A stretch of 8,963 nucleotides of DNA from EC70 sp018675395 (GTDB lineage: Bacteria; Verrucomicrobiota; Verrucomicrobiia; Verrucomicrobiales; DEV007): contig JABGYE010000231.1 in the NCBI GenBank assembly GCA_018675395.1, positions 1 through 8,963 of the forward strand. The letters run 5' to 3'. This document shows positions 5,572 to 8,963 of the stretch, in pieces (within the stretch, counting starts at the first letter, position 1; each line of letters starts with the position of its first letter). Under the pieces are notes generated by a model. That model searched no databases. It had not been told where the DNA came from and saw nothing but the letters and a program-made list of their open reading frames with translations. A program made the position numbers and the translations under genes.

Positions 5572-7722
5572 ATGAAATCTTCAGCAACAAAACTTTATCT
5601 ACTCGCACTCTTTTCTCTGTTTCTGGCAATTTTCCCAAGCCTCGGAGCTGACCAGCCTAATGTTGTTATCGTTCTGACTGATGACCAGGGTTACGGAGAC
5701 CTTTCGTGTCATGGAAATCCGATCCTTAAGACACCTAACTTGGATCGACTGCACGGCGAATCCGTTAGACTCACCGATTACCATGTGGCGCCTACATGCT
5801 CCCCGACCCGAGCCGCACTAATTACCGGTCATTGGACGAACCGTACCGGTGTCTGGCACACGATCATGGGCCGTTCTATGCTTCGTCATAATGAAGTAAC
5901 AATCGGTAAGATCTTTGGTGACAGCGGTTACCATACGGGCATGTTCGGAAAGTGGCACCTCGGTGACAACTATCCTTACAGGCCCGAAGACAGGGGCTTC
6001 CAAGAAGTGCTAAGGCACGGTGGTGGCGGTGTGGGGCAGACCCCAGACTACTGGGACAACGCATACTTTGACGGTTCCTATTTCCATAACGGTAAAGCGG
6101 TTCCAGTAAAGGGATTCTGTACCGATGTATATTTTGATTATGCCAAGCGCTTCATTCGTAAAGTAAAGAAAAGCGAAAAACCATTCCTTGTGTATCTCTG
6201 CACCAATGCTCCGCACGGACCAATGCATTCACCTGAAAAGTTCAGTAAACCCTATCTTAAGCAGGGAGTTAATGTCGGTAACTTTCTTGGAATGATCGCC
6301 AATATTGATGAAAACGTTGGATCAATGAGAGCTTTTCTTAAAAATGAAGGCCTCGCAGAAAATACCATTTTCATCTTCACGACTGATAACGGCACATCAA
6401 GCGGTGCAAATATTCACAATAATGGGATGCGTGGTCGCAAAGGAAGTGAATATGACGGTGGGCACCGTGTTCCTTTCTTCATGCATTGGCCAAAGGGAGG
6501 TCTCAATAAGGGACGGGACGTAGACACAATCACCTCTTACGTAGATGTTGTTCCAACACTCATTGATTACTGTAAAGTTCAAGCTCCTAAAGGTGTTAAG
6601 TTTGACGGTATGAATGTCCGGCCACTCATTGATGGAGCCGTTAAAAAATGGCCAGACCGTATCCTTGTTACAGACTCACAGAGAGTCCGTGACCCGATTA
6701 AGTGGCGTAAAAGTTCAGTAATGACTGACCAATGGCGACTCGTAAACGGGAAAGAACTTTATGATATTAATGCTGATCCAGGACAGAAGAAAAACATCGC
6801 CAACGCAAACCCTAAAGTAGTAGCGCGCCTCACAAAGTTTTATGATGCGTGGTGGAAAGAAATCGTCCCGACCTTCGGCCAACCGACTGCCATATACCTC
6901 GGAGCTGATGCCCCCCTAGCAAACCCAGTAACATTGACCTGCCACGACTGGATTGCTGATGGAAGCACGCCATGGAATCAACGTCACATTCGCAATGCTG
7001 AGAAAAAACCTTCTAATACAGGCTTTTGGGCTGTAGATATCAAAAGTGCTGGAGATTATACTGTGGAACTGAGGCGCTGGCCAAAAGAAGCAGGTAAAGC
7101 TATCACCGCAGAACTCGAAGCGGGAGCCGATGTGCCTGGTGTAAAACCTTTCAGAGCAGCAGCAGGAAAACCATTTGCAGCCGTCAAGGCTCACCTGAAA
7201 TTAGGTGGTAAAGAACTAGTTCTTCCGGTCAAGGAAAGCGATGAAGGAATCACCTTTAAAATTAAACTTAAAGAGGGTAGAGATGAACTTTGGGCCAAAT
7301 TTACTGATAGCACTGGTATTCCGATAGGTGCTTTTTATGCCTATGTGACTAAACTTCCAATAAAGGAACAATCTCAATTCTCAGATCCATTACTTCAAAG
7401 ACAAATCACTTATAAAGAGCTGAAAGCGATCGGAGATTTTCATTTGGCAGCTGAAGAGGGAAATCTCAATGCAGTAAAGCAATGCCTAGAGAATGGAACT
7501 GATATTGATTGTGTACTTGGAAAGGGTTCATTTAGGGCTCTACATAAAGCAGTTAGAGCAGGCAATAAGCCTTTGGTTACCTTTCTTATTCAAGAAAAGG
7601 CGAACATCAATGCTTGGTCTATTGCGGGGAGCCCATTGGACATGGCACTCAAAGAGGAACACGAAGAAATTGCAAAATTGATCCATAAACACGGTGGTAA
7701 AACATCTGAAGGATTAAAATAA
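5572..7722 (+). CDS. Exported arylsulfatase with C-terminal ankyrin repeats
   Basis: Encodes 716 aa from the ATG at 5572. Residues 1-25 are a Sec signal peptide ('LYLLALFSLFLAIFPSLGA'). The sulfatase domain (about 28-430) has a full active site: D37-D38 in 'LTDDQGYGD', the formylglycine motif C76-S-P-T-R80, K127 and H129 in 'GKWHLG', H215 in 'NAPHGP', D272-N273 in 'TTDNGT' and K290 in 'GRKGS'. It should hydrolyse sulfate esters outside the cytoplasm after C76 is converted to formylglycine by a maturase not in this window. Residues about 435-595 form a beta-rich domain ('CHDW', 'GDYTVELRRWP', 'FYAYVTKL') that commonly follows the catalytic domain in planctomycete-type arylsulfatases. Residues about 621-713 are ankyrin repeats, an unusual addition that makes the protein longer than a typical ~450-600 aa sulfatase. 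Its substrate is unknown. It is transcribed divergently from the TIM-barrel operon and leads a + strand run with the two genes that follow. Confidence 0.94.
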   Translation: MKSSATKLYLLALFSLFLAIFPSLGADQPNVVIVLTDDQGYGDLSCHGNPILKTPNLDRLHGESVRLTDYHVAPTCSPTRAALITGHWTNRTGVWHTIMGRSMLRHNEVTIGKIFGDSGYHTGMFGKWHLGDNYPYRPEDRGFQEVLRHGGGGVGQTPDYWDNAYFDGSYFHNGKAVPVKGFCTDVYFDYAKRFIRKVKKSEKPFLVYLCTNAPHGPMHSPEKFSKPYLKQGVNVGNFLGMIANIDENVGSMRAFLKNEGLAENTIFIFTTDNGTSSGANIHNNGMRGRKGSEYDGGHRVPFFMHWPKGGLNKGRDVDTITSYVDVVPTLIDYCKVQAPKGVKFDGMNVRPLIDGAVKKWPDRILVTDSQRVRDPIKWRKSSVMTDQWRLVNGKELYDINADPGQKKNIANANPKVVARLTKFYDAWWKEIVPTFGQPTAIYLGADAPLANPVTLTCHDWIADGSTPWNQRHIRNAEKKPSNTGFWAVDIKSAGDYTVELRRWPKEAGKAITAELEAGADVPGVKPFRAAAGKPFAAVKAHLKLGGKELVLPVKESDEGITFKIKLKEGRDELWAKFTDSTGIPIGAFYAYVTKLPIKEQSQFSDPLLQRQITYKELKAIGDFHLAAEEGNLNAVKQCLENGTDIDCVLGKGSFRALHKAVRAGNKPLVTFLIQEKANINAWSIAGSPLDMALKEEHEEIAKLIHKHGGKTSEGLK
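7432..7719 (+). other. Ankyrin-repeat tail of the sulfatase
   Basis: About three repeats can be read in the last 96 residues. Repeat 1 is 'FHLAAEEGNLNAVKQCLENG' continuing to 'TDID'. Repeat 2 has 'ALHKAVRAGNKPLVTFLIQE' and 'ANIN'. Repeat 3 has 'SPLDMALKEEHEEIAKLIHK' and ends 'HGGKTSEGLK'. The A-x-x-G-N/x, LL/FLI and xAx(I/V)N positions match the ankyrin consensus. Ankyrin repeats are protein-binding modules; here they would be exported with the sulfatase. The closing HGGKT sequence resembles that of other ankyrin proteins of PVC bacteria, so the tail may be a mobile cassette, which is inference. Confidence 0.82.
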
Positions 7723-7756
7723 ATGAGGATTCACATGACCCTAAAGTTAAGTCACA

Positions 7757-8197
7757 ATGAAAAATATACTCGCTCAATCAGAGTGGTGGTTTTTAGAACG
7801 ATTGGATTATGTGGGAGCTCGTTTGGTTGTCGAGATGATTGAAGGGTGTGTATCTTCTGTTTCTGAAAATGTTTCCATTGATGGAGAAGGGACAGTTCCT
7901 GATGCCAGCCCAATAGAGGTGACTGATCAAAGTCGACGTGTGCGGGTAGTTTTTTCAAACATTTTGGCCCATCAGGTTACCGATGAATCTTATGCACATC
8001 CAGCCTCAGGTAAAATGGAGGAAGTCGCCGGTCAAAATCTTTGTCACCATACAGGTTCGGAATATCTGGAGTATCTGCAGCAAAATAGTTTGATCAAACA
8101 TCTGATTGATGATCCGGTGCACCATTACCGTTTCAATTTGGCTGATGATATCATTGATGTGATAACCACTACTGATCCTTGTTTTGAATCTATTTAA
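7757..8197 (+). CDS. Small acidic protein of unknown function
   Basis: Encodes 146 aa. I do not recognise the family. It has no signal peptide or membrane segment, so it is probably cytoplasmic. It is strongly acidic by hand count (24 Asp/Glu against 9 Lys/Arg) and has three cysteines (C31, C96, C142) and an HH pair at 97-98 and again at 122-123. It looks like a globular alpha/beta protein: a beta segment 'RRVRVVFSNILAHQVTDESY' (about 60-79), then an apparent helix 'SEYLEYLQQNSLIKHLID' (about 101-118) and a closing strand 'DDIIDVIT'. Codon and residue make-up look like a real gene. It starts 34 bp after the sulfatase stop and is followed after 60 bp by a second sulfatase on the same strand, so the three could be co-transcribed. 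No clear Shine-Dalgarno precedes the ATG, so the start is less certain than for its neighbours. Nothing seen ties it functionally to the sulfatases. Confidence 0.75.
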   Translation: MKNILAQSEWWFLERLDYVGARLVVEMIEGCVSSVSENVSIDGEGTVPDASPIEVTDQSRRVRVVFSNILAHQVTDESYAHPASGKMEEVAGQNLCHHTGSEYLEYLQQNSLIKHLIDDPVHHYRFNLADDIIDVITTTDPCFESI

Positions 8198-8257
8198 ACT
8201 AAACAATGCACGATGGTGCCTGCAGTGTATCTATGGACGCCAAATCACAGACAAACA

Positions 8258-8963
8258 ATGAAAATTTCAACGCTTATAGTCACATCGATTCTGCTAGCTT
8301 CGTTTTCTGGTAACGTTACCTTAGGCGAAGAGAATAATCGGAAACCCAATATCGTCTTTTTCTTAGTCGATGATCTCGGATGGAGCGATGTGGGTTGCTA
8401 TGGTAGTACATTCCACGAAACACCAAACATCGATCGATTGGCCAAGCAAGGGGTTCGGTTCGATAACGCCTACGCGACCTGTCATGTCTGTTCCCCTAGC
8501 AGGGCGAGCATTCTGACTGGAAAATATCCCGCGCGCACCGATTTGACTGAATGGTTAGGTGGTCGCCCCGAGCGGAATTTTGAGAAGCTCCATAGTGCCA
8601 AAAAACTAATGTCACTGCCTGACGAAGAAATCACTTTGGCAGAAACGTTAAAGCGACACGGATACGCTACTGCGAACTATGGAAAGGCGCATCTGCGTAA
8701 AGATCCCAAGACCTACGGATTCGATGAAGCCATTACCGGCTGGGTACGCTCCTATTACTATCCATTCTCAAAGCAATACGAGAAAACTCTTCCTGCTAAA
8801 AAGGGAGATTACTATACAGATAAACTTACTGATGCCGCGATCGACTTCATTGAACGAAACAAGGACCGGCCTTTCTTTGTCCATCTCGAACACTTTGCAG
8901 TTCACGATCCGATTCAAGGTCGTAAGGATCTAGTTGAAAAATATCAAAAGAAACTTGTAAGAA
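8258..8963 (+). CDS. Second exported sulfatase (5' part, runs off the window)
   Basis: The reading frame is open from the ATG at 8258 to the window end, giving the first 235 residues. Residues 1-23 look like a Sec signal peptide ('LIVTSILLASFSG', cut near 'TLG'). Sulfatase motifs are clear: D38-D39 in 'FLVDDLGWSDVGCYG', 'TPNIDRLAKQGVRF', the formylglycine motif C78-S-P-S-R82 followed by 'ASILTGKYPAR', K143 and H145 in 'YGKAHL', and H216 in 'FAVHDPIQ'. The 'AVHxPIQ' form differs from the 'APHGP' of the first sulfatase, as does the region around the formylglycine, so the two belong to different sulfatase subfamilies and are not a recent duplication. The usual GKWHL motif reads GKAHL here. No strong ribosome site is visible before the ATG. 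The downstream DxN/K metal and sulfate-binding motifs lie beyond the window. Confidence 0.92.
   Translation, partial: MKISTLIVTSILLASFSGNVTLGEENNRKPNIVFFLVDDLGWSDVGCYGSTFHETPNIDRLAKQGVRFDNAYATCHVCSPSRASILTGKYPARTDLTEWLGGRPERNFEKLHSAKKLMSLPDEEITLAETLKRHGYATANYGKAHLRKDPKTYGFDEAITGWVRSYYYPFSKQYEKTLPAKKGDYYTDKLTDAAIDFIERNKDRPFFVHLEHFAVHDPIQGRKDLVEKYQKKLVR

Noticed and set aside
7723..7843. Short + strand frame starting at the ATG right after the first sulfatase stop (with a second ATG at 7735)
   Set aside because: It ends after about 40 codons and overlaps the start of the 7757 gene in a different frame, with no recognisable features.
8198..8257. Possible promoter or regulatory hairpin before the second sulfatase
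   Set aside because: A GCAC/GTGC 4-bp stem near 8208-8219 is too short to mean anything, and no paired -35/-10 elements are visible. The ATG at 8233 is out of frame with the sulfatase.

Overview
The window looks like a piece of a Planctomycetota/Verrucomicrobiota-type (PVC superphylum) chromosome. The evidence is the gene families: a DUF1549/DUF1553 'PSD1' protein next to a Tat-type DUF1501 protein, two exported formylglycine sulfatases, a secreted-type lactonase beta-propeller, and an ankyrin tail ending in a 'KHGGKT' sequence of the kind I associate with this group. Base composition is mid-range by eye. I cannot resolve genus or even phylum with confidence.

Layout. Bases 1-409 hold the 3' end of a lactonase-like beta-propeller gene on the + strand. 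It converges on a three-gene minus-strand operon read from about 5495 down to 501: a xylose-isomerase-type TIM-barrel protein (4569-5495), a large exported DUF1549/DUF1553 protein (1996-4572) sharing the ATGA overlap with the TIM barrel, and a DUF1501 protein (501-1967) 28 bp further on. A perfect 8-bp inverted repeat overlaps the end of the DUF1501 gene at the convergent junction. A short divergent intergenic region (5496-5571) separates this operon from a + strand run: an exported sulfatase with an ankyrin-repeat tail (5572-7722), a small acidic cytoplasmic-type protein of unknown function (7757-8197), and the 5' part of a second exported sulfatase (8258 to window end). No gene-free stretch exceeds about 100 bp. 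I see no RNA genes, CRISPR arrays, insertion sequences or attachment sites.

How the genes may work together (inference). Sulfatases would remove sulfate esters outside the cytoplasm. The TIM-barrel isomerase/epimerase would act on a released sugar inside the cell. The PSD1/DUF1501 pair, whose biochemical role is not established, is widely found beside sulfatase and sugar-degradation genes in this group. The set suits use of a sulfated polysaccharide, but no glycoside hydrolase, transporter or regulator lies within the window to confirm that.

The most unusual items are the ankyrin repeats fused to a secreted sulfatase, a jelly-roll-like domain of about 230 residues inserted near the C-terminus of the DUF1553 region, and the unidentified acidic protein between two sulfatase genes.
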